From positions 124,001 to 188,000 of the forward strand of contig NZ_JAYLLH010000001.1 of NCBI RefSeq assembly GCF_035818635.1: a DNA stretch of 64,000 bases, written 5' to 3'. Below, piece after piece: positions 1 through 8,853 of the stretch. The position numbers were made by a program, and so were the translations under genes. A model generated the notes under the pieces. That model saw only the letters and a program-made list of their open reading frames with translations, was not told where the DNA came from and did not search any database. Each line of letters begins with the position of its first letter. Position 1 is the first letter of the stretch. This DNA is from Mesobacterium_A hydrothermale. GTDB lineage: Bacteria; Pseudomonadota; Alphaproteobacteria; Rhodobacterales; Rhodobacteraceae.

Positions 1-314
1 TGGAACCGATGCAGGCAGGCCCCACCATCATCGAGGACAACTGTTTCATCGGTGCGCGGTCCGAGGTGGTCGAGGGCTGCATCGTGCGCGAAGGCTCGGT
101 CCTGGGTATGGGCGTGTTCATCGGCAAATCCACCAAGATCGTCGACCGCGAAACCGGTGACGTGATGTACGGCGAAGTGCCGCCCTATTCGGTGGTTGTC
201 GCGGGCTCCATGCCGTCGAAGAACGGCATCAACCTGTATTGCGCGGTGATTGTGAAGCGGGTGGACGAGCGGACCCGGTCCAAGACCGGTATCAACGAAC
301 TGCTGCGCGACTGA
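1..314 (+). CDS. dapD: 2,3,4,5-tetrahydropyridine-2,6-dicarboxylate N-succinyltransferase, C-terminal part
   Basis: This is the 3' end of dapD, which transfers succinyl from succinyl-CoA to tetrahydrodipicolinate in the succinylase branch of lysine/meso-DAP synthesis. The gene runs off the left edge, and the first complete codon is at base 3. The visible ~104 residues are hexapeptide-repeat sequence of a left-handed beta helix (IIEDNCFIGARSEVVEGC, then GSVLGMGVFIGKSTKI), followed by the family's C-terminal stretch (GEVPPYSVVVAGSMPS). dapE lies about 1.7 kb downstream on the same strand, in keeping with a lysine gene group. Confidence 0.95.
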   Translation, partial: EPMQAGPTIIEDNCFIGARSEVVEGCIVREGSVLGMGVFIGKSTKIVDRETGDVMYGEVPPYSVVVAGSMPSKNGINLYCAVIVKRVDERTRSKTGINELLRD

Positions 315-373
315 TCGCACAGACGGGGGCAGGGTGGGTTTGAAACCTGCCCTGCGCCGACAAGGGGGCACGC

Positions 374-709
374 ATGTCCAAGGACAAACCAGCGAAGAAA
401 CAGCAGGTCTATACCCTGCTGGTGCAGGTCGGGCGCAAGAAGGACGACGGGCTGCCCAAGGGCAGCACCGGCGCCGCGCTGATGTGTTATGCCAGCGGCG
501 TGGACGAGGCCGAAGCGGTGCGCGAAACCGTGGCGATCCTGAAGCAGGCCGATCTGGCGCCGCTGGACGTGACCGGCTACGGCACCGAGGACGAGCGCCG
601 CGCCCAAGGCCACGTGATCGACGAGGAAGAGGCCGCGCTGATGGCACGCGCGCTGGAAGAAAACAGCGTCATCGTTGCGCAGATGACCCCGTTTTTCGAC
701 AAGGACTGA
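374..709 (+). CDS. conserved hypothetical protein, 111 aa
   Basis: I cannot assign a function. It is a small, charged, soluble protein with a lysine-rich N-terminus (MSKDKPAKKQQ), no signal peptide and no membrane segment. The middle shows an alternating pattern (YTLLVQVGRKKDDGLP, then a helix-like EAEAVRETVAILKQADLAP) that suggests a compact alpha/beta fold. The start is supported by an AAGGGGG Shine-Dalgarno about 4-5 bases upstream. It lies 59 bp after dapD and could be co-transcribed with it. Its stop is 4 bp from the stop of the convergent Hint gene. I believe it is conserved in Rhodobacteraceae, but this is from memory and was not searched. Confidence 0.75.
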   Translation: MSKDKPAKKQQVYTLLVQVGRKKDDGLPKGSTGAALMCYASGVDEAEAVRETVAILKQADLAPLDVTGYGTEDERRAQGHVIDEEEAALMARALEENSVIVAQMTPFFDKD

Positions 710-713
710 GCGT

Positions 714-1787
714 TCAGGCCGCGCGGGTCGCGGCCAGCGACGCGGTTTCGGTTGCGCCCAGCAGCGGATAGGGCGACGGCCCGTGTTCCGGCAGCAAGTG
801 CAGCGGGCCCTGCGCCAGAAGGCTTTGTTCCAGCCGGTCCTTCTGTCGCCGGATGCGGCCGATGTTCAGTGTATCGAGCGGCACGCCATGGCACAGCACC
901 GCAACCGGTTCGGGCAGGACAAGCTGGGCAAGGTTGACGAAAGGCGCGCGGTGCGGCGCGTCATCGGTCTGCGCAAAGCCGCGTGGCAGGTTCGAGATCG
1001 CAAGGCGCACGGCATCAGCGCCATAATCATACTCCACATCGCCCCCGGTCACCACCAGCCGCTGCTGCGGCGTGGCGACCAGATCGCGCTTCAGCCCGAA
1101 ATGGGGCGCGCGCAGCCGGACCGGGCGGAAACTGCCGACTGCCGGAACGGACCGCCGGACGACCTGCAACACCGGCATCACCGCGCCGGACAAGGTGCGC
1201 ACCGTGTCACCCGGCTTGAGCTGTTTCAGCGGCACCGGGCCGTGCGGCGTGTCGATCGCGGTGTCGTCATGCAGCGACGGGGCCGGTCCGATGGGTTCGA
1301 CCCCGTCAGAGACCGCCATGAACCCGGCCTGCGCAGCCAGCCCGTTCAGGTGCCGTTCGCGCGCCAGCGCCCACATGTCCGACAGCATCAGCGCGGCCGG
1401 GGCGCGACCCATCGCATAATGCAGGCTGTCGTCATCGGGGTTCTCGACGGCCAGGCGCGAAACATTGGCCGGACTGTCCCAGGAGAAACTGATCCGCAGC
1501 CGCGCCGGATCGCCGGTCAGCGGCAGCGAGGCGTGGAACACGTCGCGCCCCACGGTGATAACCAGAACGATGCCCATCGCCGGCACCCATTGCAGGGAAA
1601 ACAGGCCCTGTGCGCCTTCGGTGCGGGTCATCCGCAGCAGGGTGGGGCCGGTGGCCAGCGTCGGCGCGGGTGTTTCGACAATCAGCGTGCCGCGCGGGAT
1701 CGCCTGTTCCACCCCTTTCAACCGTCGCGCCGCCAGTTGCGGGGCAATCCAGCTTTGGCCGTCGCCGTCGAATGATAACCAGCCCAT
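714..1787 (-). CDS. Hint-domain protein with atypical catalytic positions
   Basis: The protein has 357 aa from an ATG preceded by AAGGA. Residues 1-165 form an uncharacterised N-terminal region without a signal peptide. Residues ~170-300 match the Hint (hedgehog/intein) fold found in many Rhodobacteraceae secreted or autoprocessed proteins: a TAIDTPHGPVPLKQLKPGD strand pattern, then FRPVRLRAPHFG and a TPQQR motif. Typical members start this domain with a Cys nucleophile (P-C-F-x-x-G-T) and carry SPQHR later. Here the matching positions are Ser171 and Gln242, so classical Cys-dependent self-processing is doubtful. It is convergent with the preceding small gene. The Hint assignment is firm; any role is unknown. 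Confidence 0.8.
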   Translation of the reverse strand: MGWLSFDGDGQSWIAPQLAARRLKGVEQAIPRGTLIVETPAPTLATGPTLLRMTRTEGAQGLFSLQWVPAMGIVLVITVGRDVFHASLPLTGDPARLRISFSWDSPANVSRLAVENPDDDSLHYAMGRAPAALMLSDMWALARERHLNGLAAQAGFMAVSDGVEPIGPAPSLHDDTAIDTPHGPVPLKQLKPGDTVRTLSGAVMPVLQVVRRSVPAVGSFRPVRLRAPHFGLKRDLVATPQQRLVVTGGDVEYDYGADAVRLAISNLPRGFAQTDDAPHRAPFVNLAQLVLPEPVAVLCHGVPLDTLNIGRIRRQKDRLEQSLLAQGPLHLLPEHGPSPYPLLGATETASLAATRAA

Positions 1788-1991
1788 GCCTGTGTCCTTC
1801 TGCTTGCCGCCGTGCGGACAAATCGGAAAAATCGTCAGTCTTGAAAACGCTGCCCGGCCGTGAACGGCTCTTTTTATGCTGGGTTGTGTAGCACAAGCCC
1901 GAGTCTCGCCCAAGCAGAATTGCGGTTGCGGTTTGCAGCGGATCGCCAGACCGGGTAGCAAATGGGCAAAGCTGACCAAGGACATCTGCCC

Positions 1992-3137
1992 ATGACGCCG
2001 CTCGATCCTGCCGACCTGACCGCGAAACTGATCCGCTGCCCCTCTGTCACGCCCGACGAAGGCGGCGCGCTGGTCCTGCTCGAAGAAGTGCTGAGCGCAG
2101 CCGGGTTCACCTGTACCCGTGTCGACCGCGGCGGCGTGTCGAACCTGTTTGCCCGCTGGGGCGACAAGGGGCACGACCGGACCTTTGGCTTCAACGGGCA
2201 TACCGACGTGGTGCCGGTGGGCAACCCGGACGACTGGTCGGTGCCACCGTTTTCAGCCGAGATCCGCGATGGCTGGATGTATGGGCGCGGTGCGACCGAC
2301 ATGAAGTCTGGCGTGGCGGCCTTTGCCGCGGCGGCGGTGGATTTCGTACGCGAGACGCCGCCGGACGGGGCGATCGTGCTGACCATCACCGGGGATGAAG
2401 AGGGCGACGCGGTGGATGGCACCGTGGCCCTGCTGGACTGGATGCAAGATCAGGGCGAGGCGATGTCGGTGTGCATCGTGGGCGAACCCACCTGTCCCGA
2501 CCACATGGGCCAGATGATGAAGATCGGGCGGCGCGGGTCGCTGTCGGCGTGGTTCCGGGTGTTGGGGGTGCAGGGGCATTCAGCCTATCCGCACCGCGCG
2601 AAAAACCCGCTGCACGCGATGGTGCGGTTGATGGACCGGCTGGCAAGCCACGAACTGGACACCGGGACCGACCATTTTGACGCCTCGACGCTGGCGGTGG
2701 TCAACATAGACACCGGCAACACCGCGACCAACGTGATCCCGGCGGAATGCAAGGGCGCGGTCAACATCCGGTTCAACGACGACCATTCCGGCGCCAGCCT
2801 GTCGGACTGGCTGCGGGCCGAGGCGGCGAAGGTCGACGCGGAATTCGGTACGACGACCGAGGTGGCGATCAAGATTTCCGGCGAAAGCTTTCTGACCCCG
2901 CCGGGGCCATTGTCGGACCTGGTGTCGCGCGCGGTGGCGGCGGAAACCAACCGGGTGCCCGAGATGTCGACGACCGGGGGCACGTCGGATGCAAGGTTCG
3001 TGAAAAACCACTGTCCGGTGGTTGAATTCGGCCTTGTGGGGCGCACGATGCACCAGGTCGATGAACGGGTCGAGGTGGCGCAGATCCACCAGTTGAAAAC
3101 GATCTACACCCGGATGCTGCGGGACTATTTCGCGTGA
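1992..3137 (+). CDS. dapE: succinyl-diaminopimelate desuccinylase
   Basis: This M20 di-zinc peptidase-family enzyme hydrolyses N-succinyl-LL-diaminopimelate to LL-DAP and succinate in lysine and peptidoglycan precursor synthesis. It has 381 aa, a normal length. Metal-site motifs are visible: FNGHTDVVPVGN, GRGATDMKSGVAAF and TGDEEGDAVDGT, plus the C-terminal GGTSDARF and EFGL region. I chose the ATG at 1992 because AAGGA lies just upstream and the family N-terminus begins near TPLDPADLTAKLIRCPSVTP; an upstream in-frame ATG at 1962 would add an unlikely leader. The next gene starts with GTG at 3134, overlapping the stop by 4 nt. Confidence 0.96.
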   Translation: MTPLDPADLTAKLIRCPSVTPDEGGALVLLEEVLSAAGFTCTRVDRGGVSNLFARWGDKGHDRTFGFNGHTDVVPVGNPDDWSVPPFSAEIRDGWMYGRGATDMKSGVAAFAAAAVDFVRETPPDGAIVLTITGDEEGDAVDGTVALLDWMQDQGEAMSVCIVGEPTCPDHMGQMMKIGRRGSLSAWFRVLGVQGHSAYPHRAKNPLHAMVRLMDRLASHELDTGTDHFDASTLAVVNIDTGNTATNVIPAECKGAVNIRFNDDHSGASLSDWLRAEAAKVDAEFGTTTEVAIKISGESFLTPPGPLSDLVSRAVAAETNRVPEMSTTGGTSDARFVKNHCPVVEFGLVGRTMHQVDERVEVAQIHQLKTIYTRMLRDYFA

Positions 3138-3550
3138 TCATCACGGTGACGGACGATCTGGCCGCGTGCCACGCGCTGCGGCGGGCCGTGTTCATCGAGG
3201 AACAGGGCATCGCCGAGCCCGACGAGTGGGACGACCTGGACGGGCAGGCGGTTCATTTCCTGGTGCTGGATGACGCGCAACCGGTGGCCACCGCGCGGCT
3301 GATCCCGGCGGGTGACTTTGGCAAGGTCGGGCGCATCTGCGTGCTGCCGTCGCATCGCGGCGCCGGGCTGGGCGCGGCGCTGGTGCGGCACGCGGTCGAT
3401 CATTGCCGGGCGACGCCCGGCGTGACACGGGTGTTTTTAAGCGCGCAGGCCCACGCCATTCCGTTCTATGAACGGTTGGGCTTCGTGCCCGACGGCGTGG
3501 ATTACGACGACGCCGGGATCCCGCATCGGGACATGTGGCTGAGCCTGTGA
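3134..3550 (+). CDS. GNAT family N-acetyltransferase
   Basis: The 138-aa single-domain GNAT fold shows the acetyl-CoA pyrophosphate-binding motif A as VLPSHRGAGLGAALVRHAV (around residues 75-93) and a C-terminal ...SAQAHAIPFYERLGFVPDG, typical of the ElaA/YjcF-like group. The substrate cannot be told from sequence. It starts with GTG overlapping the dapE stop by 4 nt, so translational coupling is likely. Its own stop overlaps the next gene's GTG in the same way, giving a dapE-GNAT-glycosyltransferase run. Confidence 0.9.
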   Translation: MIITVTDDLAACHALRRAVFIEEQGIAEPDEWDDLDGQAVHFLVLDDAQPVATARLIPAGDFGKVGRICVLPSHRGAGLGAALVRHAVDHCRATPGVTRVFLSAQAHAIPFYERLGFVPDGVDYDDAGIPHRDMWLSL

Positions 3551-4131
3551 CCCGTCATCTGGTTGTCATGCTGAAAGAGCCGCACCCGGGCCGGGTCAAG
3601 ACCCGGCTGGGTCGCGATATCGGCATGGTGGCGGCGGCGTGGTGGTTTCGGCACCAGACCGCAGGGCTGTTGCGGCGTCTGCGCGACCCGCGCTGGCAGG
3701 TGGTTCTGGCGGTGGCCCCCGATGCCGAGGGGCTGCAAAGCCGGATCTGGCCCGGGGATTTCCCGCGTCTGCCGCAGGGGGCGGGCAATCTGGGCGACCG
3801 GATGGCGCGGGTTTTCCGCAGCCTGCCGCCCGGCCCGGTCTGTATCATCGGCGGCGATATTCCCGGTGTCCGGCCGCCCCACATCGCCCGCGCCTTTGCC
3901 GCGTTGGGCGATCACGACGCGGTGTTCGGGCCGGCGCCCGATGGCGGCTATTGGCTGGTCGGGCTGAAATGCAGCGCGGCGGTGCCGGCGGGCCTGTTCG
4001 ACGGGGTGCGCTGGTCCAGCGCGCATGCGCTGGCCGACAGCGTCGCCACCCTGGCGGGCAAGCGGGTGGCGCTGGTCGATGAATTGGCAGATGTCGACAC
4101 CGCCGCCGATCTGCTGCACCTTGGCAGGTGA
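3547..4131 (+). CDS. DUF2064 / TIGR04282-type glycosyltransferase
   Basis: The ~194-aa protein has the nucleotide-diphospho-sugar transferase-like N-terminus VVMLKEPHPGRVKTRLGRDI and the metal-site-like VCIIGGDIPGVRPPHI, then DHDAVFGPAPDGGYWLVGL, all hallmarks of the TIGR04282 family. That family's name refers to arsenosugar biosynthesis, but most members have no proven substrate, and no arsenic genes are in view. I chose the GTG at 3547 because it gives a GTGA overlap with the preceding stop; an in-frame GTG at 3535 is an alternative. Confidence 0.85.
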   Translation: MTRHLVVMLKEPHPGRVKTRLGRDIGMVAAAWWFRHQTAGLLRRLRDPRWQVVLAVAPDAEGLQSRIWPGDFPRLPQGAGNLGDRMARVFRSLPPGPVCIIGGDIPGVRPPHIARAFAALGDHDAVFGPAPDGGYWLVGLKCSAAVPAGLFDGVRWSSAHALADSVATLAGKRVALVDELADVDTAADLLHLGR

Positions 4132-4162
4132 CGGCCCCCGCGCCGCGTGCTAGGCCAAAGTC

Positions 4163-6442
4163 ATGAGCAAGCTGCCCACCAAGGCCGAGATTCTTGAATG
4201 GATCGCGGCGAACCCGACCCTTTCTGCGAAACGCGACATTGCCAAGGCCTTCGGGATCAAGGGTGCCGCGCGCATCGACCTCAAGCGCCTGCTGAAAGAG
4301 CTGGAGGATGAAGGCCATCTTGAAAAGCGCAAGAAGACCTATCGCGATCCCGACCGGCTGCCGCCGGTCAGCGTATTGCAGGTCAAAGCGCCCGATGCCA
4401 ACGGCGACCTGTTCGCCCGTCCGCTGGAATGGCACGGCGAAGGGGTGGAACCCACGGTTCTGATCCTGCCGCGCGCGTCCGATCCGGCACTGGGCGAAGG
4501 CGACCGCATCCTGGCCAAGTTGCAAGCGGTGCACGAGGCCGACCACAACTATGAGGCGCGGCTGATCCGGCGGATCGGGGCCAACCCGCACAAGATCGTC
4601 GGGATTTTCCGCAAGACCGCCGAGGGCGGACGCATCCTGCCCATCGACAAGGGCGCGGACAAGGAATGGTTGGTGACCGCCGCCGCGACCGGCGGCGCGC
4701 AGGACGGTGAATTGGTCGAGGCCGAACAGGCCGGGCCGAAGAACCGTCTGGGCCTCCCCAAGGCGCGGATCGTGATGCGGCTGGGCGATCCCAGCGCGCC
4801 GCGCGCGGTGTCGCTGATCGCGATTCACCAGCACGGCATCCCCGACGATTTCCCCGACGACGTGGTCGCCGAGGCCGACGCGATGAAACCGGCGGGCCTG
4901 AAGGGCCGCACCGACCTGCGCGACTTGCCGCTGATCACCATCGACCCGGCCGATGCGCGCGACCATGACGACGCCTGTTTCGCCGAACCGGATGATGATC
5001 CGAAGAACCCCGGTGGTCATGTGATCTGGGTCGCGATTGCCGATGTGGCGCATTACGTGACGCCCGGATCGGCGCTGGACCGCGAGGCGCGCAAGCGTGG
5101 CAATTCCAGCTATTTCCCTGACCGGGTGGTGCCGATGCTGCCCGACCGGCTGTCGGGCGACCTGTGTTCGCTGCACGAAGGCGTGCCGCGCGCCTGTATC
5201 GCCTGCCGCATGGTGGTGGATGCCGACGGCAACAAGCGGTCGCACAGTTTTGTGCGCGGGCTGATGCGATCACCGGCCTCGCTGAACTATGCCGAGGTGC
5301 AAGAGGCGATCGACGGCACCCCCAACGACAAGACCAGGCCGCTGGTCGAGCTGGTGCTGAAGCCGCTGTATGCCGCCTATTTCGCCCTGCGTGCCGCGCG
5401 TGAACGGCGGCAACCGCTGGATCTGGACCTGCCGGAACGCAAGGTGGTGTTGGATGACGATGGCAAGGTGACCTCGGTCAACTTTGCCGAGCGGCTGGAT
5501 GCGCACCGGCTGATCGAGGAATTCATGGTGCTGGCCAATGTCTGCGCCGCCGAAACGCTGGCCGCGAAGAAGGTGCCGCTGCTGTACCGCGTGCACGAGG
5601 AACCGCCGGCGGAAAAGCTGGAGTCGCTGCGCGACACCGCGATGGCGGCGGGCCTGGTGCTGGCCAAGGGGCAGGTGCTGAAGACCGCGCATCTGAACAA
5701 GCTGCTGCACGACGCGCAGGGCACCGAGGATGCCGAACTGATCCACCTGGCGACGCTGCGCAGCATGACGCAGGCCTATTATTCGCCCGCCAATTTCGGG
5801 CATTTCGGGCTGGCGCTGCGGTCTTACGCGCATTTCACCTCGCCCATCCGGCGCTATTCCGACCTGATCGTGCATCGCGGCCTGATCACCGCCCATGGCT
5901 GGGGCGACGACGGTCTGTCGCATTGGGACATGGAAAACCTGGAAACCACCGCCCAGCACATCAGCGACACAGAACGCCGGTCGATGATGGCCGAGCGCGA
6001 CACCACGGACCGGTACCTTGCGGCCTATCTGTCGGACCGGATCGGGGCGGAATTCACCGGCCGGATCAGCGGGATCGCCAAGTTCGGCGTCTTCGTCAAG
6101 CTGGACGAAACAGGCGCCGACGGGCTGATCCCGATGCGCAACCTGGGGCACGAGTATTTCCATTTCGACCGGGACAGCGGTACTTTGATGGGGGCCGACA
6201 GCGGCACGATCATCACGCTTGGGCAGCATGTTACCGTGCGTCTGACCGAAGCGGCCCCGGTGACCGGGGGCATTGCGCTGGAACTGCTGACGCTGGAAGA
6301 CGCGGCCATGCCGCAGGGTCGCGGTGCATTCCGCAAGGGGGGCAAGCCCGGGCGCGGCAAGCCGCCCCGGCGCAAGCTGGTGCAAGCGAAGAAGAAAGAC
6401 GCCAAGGCCAAGGTCAAGCGACAGCGCACCCGGCAACGATAG
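4163..6442 (+). CDS. rnr: ribonuclease R
   Basis: This RNase II/R-family 3'-5' exoribonuclease degrades structured RNA and acts in rRNA and mRNA quality control. It has 759 aa with a winged-helix-like N-terminus (residues ~1-60), cold-shock-like domains, the RNB catalytic domain with acidic motif TIDPADARDHDDACF (around residues 264-278), SPIRRYSDLIVHRGL, an S1 domain near residues 630-715 (FTGRISGIAKFGVFVKL), and a lysine/arginine-rich tail ending KRQRTRQR. It is convergent with rlmH, with only 5 bp between the two stops. Confidence 0.97.
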   Translation: MSKLPTKAEILEWIAANPTLSAKRDIAKAFGIKGAARIDLKRLLKELEDEGHLEKRKKTYRDPDRLPPVSVLQVKAPDANGDLFARPLEWHGEGVEPTVLILPRASDPALGEGDRILAKLQAVHEADHNYEARLIRRIGANPHKIVGIFRKTAEGGRILPIDKGADKEWLVTAAATGGAQDGELVEAEQAGPKNRLGLPKARIVMRLGDPSAPRAVSLIAIHQHGIPDDFPDDVVAEADAMKPAGLKGRTDLRDLPLITIDPADARDHDDACFAEPDDDPKNPGGHVIWVAIADVAHYVTPGSALDREARKRGNSSYFPDRVVPMLPDRLSGDLCSLHEGVPRACIACRMVVDADGNKRSHSFVRGLMRSPASLNYAEVQEAIDGTPNDKTRPLVELVLKPLYAAYFALRAARERRQPLDLDLPERKVVLDDDGKVTSVNFAERLDAHRLIEEFMVLANVCAAETLAAKKVPLLYRVHEEPPAEKLESLRDTAMAAGLVLAKGQVLKTAHLNKLLHDAQGTEDAELIHLATLRSMTQAYYSPANFGHFGLALRSYAHFTSPIRRYSDLIVHRGLITAHGWGDDGLSHWDMENLETTAQHISDTERRSMMAERDTTDRYLAAYLSDRIGAEFTGRISGIAKFGVFVKLDETGADGLIPMRNLGHEYFHFDRDSGTLMGADSGTIITLGQHVTVRLTEAAPVTGGIALELLTLEDAAMPQGRGAFRKGGKPGRGKPPRRKLVQAKKKDAKAKVKRQRTRQR

Positions 6443-6447
6443 CGTCG

Positions 6448-6918
6448 TCAGACCCGGTGGTAGGGGCTGCCCGACAGGATCGAGGCAGCACGGTAGAGTT
6501 GTTCCGACAGCATCACCCGCGCCAGCATGTGCGGCCAGACCATCTTGCCAAAGGACAGCAGGAAATCTGCCTCGGCGCGCAGACCCGGGTCGATCCCGTC
6601 GGCGCCACCGATCATGAACGCAAGATCGGAACAGCCGCCGTCGCGCCAGCGCCCCAGCCGGTCAGCAAAATCGGGGGATGTCATGACCTGCCCGCGTTCG
6701 TCCAGGGCGCACAAAACGGCCCCCTTCGGCAGCGCACGGCGCAGCAAAGCGGCCTCGGCCGCCATGCCACCGCCCTTGCGGTCCTCGACTTCGGTCACGG
6801 ATGCGGGACCAAGCCCCAGCGCCCGGCCGGTCTTGTCGAACCTGTCGAGATAATCTGAAATAAGCTCGCGTTCAGGACCGGCCCTGAGCCGGCCCACCAC
6901 GCACAGGTGGACACGCAT
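6448..6918 (-). CDS. rlmH: 23S rRNA (pseudouridine1915-N3)-methyltransferase
   Basis: This SPOUT-family methyltransferase modifies pseudouridine 1915 in helix 69 of 23S rRNA. At 156 aa it is the usual size. The SAM-binding trefoil-knot region is seen as FMIGGADGIDPGLR and the C-terminal signature LSFGKMVWPHMLARVMLSEQ followed by LYRAASILSGSPYHR. It sits directly after rsfS on the minus strand with no gap. The rsfS-rlmH pairing is common in bacteria and links two ribosome functions. Confidence 0.97.
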   Translation of the reverse strand: MRVHLCVVGRLRAGPERELISDYLDRFDKTGRALGLGPASVTEVEDRKGGGMAAEAALLRRALPKGAVLCALDERGQVMTSPDFADRLGRWRDGGCSDLAFMIGGADGIDPGLRAEADFLLSFGKMVWPHMLARVMLSEQLYRAASILSGSPYHRV

Positions 6919-7353
6919 TCAGACGGCGGTCTTGGTGTCCGCGCCCATCGGCTGCCACATCTTTTCCAGCTGATAGAATTCGCGCACTTCCGGACGGAAG
7001 ACATGCACGATCACGTCGCCGGTGTCGATCAGCACCCAGTCGCCTGTTTCCTTGCCTTCGACCTTGGCGAAGACGCCATGGTCCTGTTTCATCGCCTCGG
7101 TCACCTTGTCGGCAATGGCAGCCACCTGCCGGGACGACCGCCCCGAGCAGATCACCATGTAATCGCCAATCGAGGATTTGCCGCGCAGATCGATCTGCAC
7201 GATGTCCTCGGCCTTCATGTCATCGAGTTCCTTCAGGATCGCGGCCAGCAATTGTTCGCTGGTTGCGTCCGTGCCTTCGGTGCCGGTCATCGGCACCCCC
7301 GGGTCAACGGCCATGGCCGTGTCAGCGGTAAGAGACAGATCAATGTCCTCCAT
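6919..7353 (-). CDS. rsfS: ribosomal silencing factor RsfS
   Basis: RsfS (Iojap family) binds uL14 and blocks 50S-30S joining when nutrients are low. The core is clear: DIVQIDLRGKSSIGDYMVIC, GRSSRQVAAIADKV, then GDWVLIDTGDVIVHVF. The start is uncertain. I list the ATG at 7353 (144 aa); a TTG at 7368 would add five residues, and an ATG at 7290, preceded by GGGGGTG, would give 123 aa, closer to the usual family length. The gene ends one base before rlmH begins. Confidence 0.93.
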   Translation of the reverse strand: MEDIDLSLTADTAMAVDPGVPMTGTEGTDATSEQLLAAILKELDDMKAEDIVQIDLRGKSSIGDYMVICSGRSSRQVAAIADKVTEAMKQDHGVFAKVEGKETGDWVLIDTGDVIVHVFRPEVREFYQLEKMWQPMGADTKTAV

Positions 7354-7484
7354 GCAGCGCGCCGCCAAATGCCCCGGCGCCGGGCCTCGTGATCAAAAAG
7401 GTAGCACTTTGGGCACAGAATCTCAACGTTTCCACACCCGCGCCACACGCGAAGGCGGTTCCTTGCTTGGATTTGCGGCAAAGG

Positions 7485-8810
7485 TCAACGCAATTTCTTG
7501 AGGATCCGCAGCGAGGCATAGCCATCCGGCACCAATCCCACGGACTTTTGATAGGCCCGCACGGCGGCGATCGTCAGCGGCCCGATCTTGCCGTCGATCT
7601 TGCGGGTGTCGAACCCCTGCGCGGTCAGCCGCTGCTGTAATTCGATGCGTTCATTGAACGTCAGCGCCCGGTCTTCGCGCGGCCAGCCCGACCGGATCGG
7701 GCCGGCACCGGTGATCCGGTTGGCAAGGTGACCCACGCCGATGACATAGGCATCGGCGGTGTTGTAGGTTTCGATCACGTCGAAATTCTTGAAGATCATG
7801 AAGGCCGCGCCTTCGGCCCCGGCGGGCAGCAGGATCGACGCCTTGCCATGGTCGGGCACGGCGCGCCCGTCCATCCCCTGGATCCCCAGCCTGGCCCAGT
7901 CGGAGGGCAGTTTCAGGATATCGCGGTTGGCCAGTTCATAGTCGAACCCTTCGGGGATCGTCACCTCGACCCCCCAGGGCAGGCCTTTGACCCAGCCGTT
8001 TGTCTTCAGGTAATGGGCGGTCGAGGCCAGCGCGTCGGTCGGATCGTCCGACCAGATATCGCGGCGCCCGTCGCCGTTGAAATCGACAGCAAGCCGCTGG
8101 TACGAGCCCGGGATGAACTGCGTGTGGCCCATTGCCCCGGCCCAGCTGCCCTGCAGCTTGTCCGGCGTGGTGTCGCCGGATTGCAGGATCTTCAGCGCGG
8201 CCAGCAATTCGCCTTCGAAAAAGCTGCGGCGGCGGCCTTCATAGGCCAGCGTCGCCATGGCCGAGATCACCGAGGTGTTGCCCCGGAACGTGCCATAGGC
8301 CGATTCCAGCCCCCAGATCGCCACGACAAATTCCTTGTCGACGCCATAGGCCGCCTCGATCCGGTCCAGCAGGCGCGCATTCTTCGCCAGCGCTGCCTTG
8401 CCGTTGGCGATCCGCGTGTCCGAGGCCGCGCTGTCGAGATACTCCCAGATCGTCTTGGTGAATTCCGATTGGGTCTTGTCACGGCGCACGATTTCCGGGT
8501 CATAGCGCACCCCCTTGAAGGCGCGGTCATAGACCTTGCCGGTGATGCCCGCAGCAACCGCACGGGGGCGGAAGGACTTGACCCAGATTTCGAACCCGGC
8601 CTGTTCTTCGGCGGATGCGGTGACCGCCGGGGTGGGCAGGGCCGGTGCCGCCGGCCGGGCCGACGGGCGCAGCGATGCGTTGGGCGCGATGGAGACAAGC
8701 GCAACGGTGTCCGCCGCCGGGCGCCCGATAGGGCGCAGCGACCGTTCGGGGGCGGCCGTGGCGGTGGTGGCGGCGAGAATGGCGATCAGGGCGCTTAGGC
8801 GCGGGGACAT
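7485..8810 (-). CDS. MltB-type lytic murein transglycosylase with peptidoglycan-binding domain
   Basis: This periplasmic enzyme cleaves peptidoglycan glycan strands to form 1,6-anhydro products. It has 441 aa: a signal peptide at 1-20 (SPRLSALIAILAATTATA), a Pro/Ala-rich linker with repeated RP.GRPA-like stretches to ~60, an SLT_2 (MltB) catalytic domain around 65-360 with the catalytic-glutamate motif VAIWGLESAYGTF and QGSWAGAMGHTQFIPGSY, and a C-terminal peptidoglycan-binding domain (KIDGKIGPLTIAAVRAYQ). There is no lipobox, so it is soluble and periplasmic rather than a lipoprotein. The start was chosen for the signal peptide. Confidence 0.94.
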   Translation of the reverse strand: MSPRLSALIAILAATTATAAPERSLRPIGRPAADTVALVSIAPNASLRPSARPAAPALPTPAVTASAEEQAGFEIWVKSFRPRAVAAGITGKVYDRAFKGVRYDPEIVRRDKTQSEFTKTIWEYLDSAASDTRIANGKAALAKNARLLDRIEAAYGVDKEFVVAIWGLESAYGTFRGNTSVISAMATLAYEGRRRSFFEGELLAALKILQSGDTTPDKLQGSWAGAMGHTQFIPGSYQRLAVDFNGDGRRDIWSDDPTDALASTAHYLKTNGWVKGLPWGVEVTIPEGFDYELANRDILKLPSDWARLGIQGMDGRAVPDHGKASILLPAGAEGAAFMIFKNFDVIETYNTADAYVIGVGHLANRITGAGPIRSGWPREDRALTFNERIELQQRLTAQGFDTRKIDGKIGPLTIAAVRAYQKSVGLVPDGYASLRILKKLR

Positions 8811-8853
8811 GGGCGACTCGTTTTTGTTTTTGAAGGGCTGCTCTTGGGACAGG

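Noticed and set aside
321..355. Terminator after dapD (GGGCAGG...CCTGCCC)
   Set aside because: The stem is 7 bp with a 12-nt loop and no T-run, and the next gene is close on the same strand, so it was not listed as a feature.
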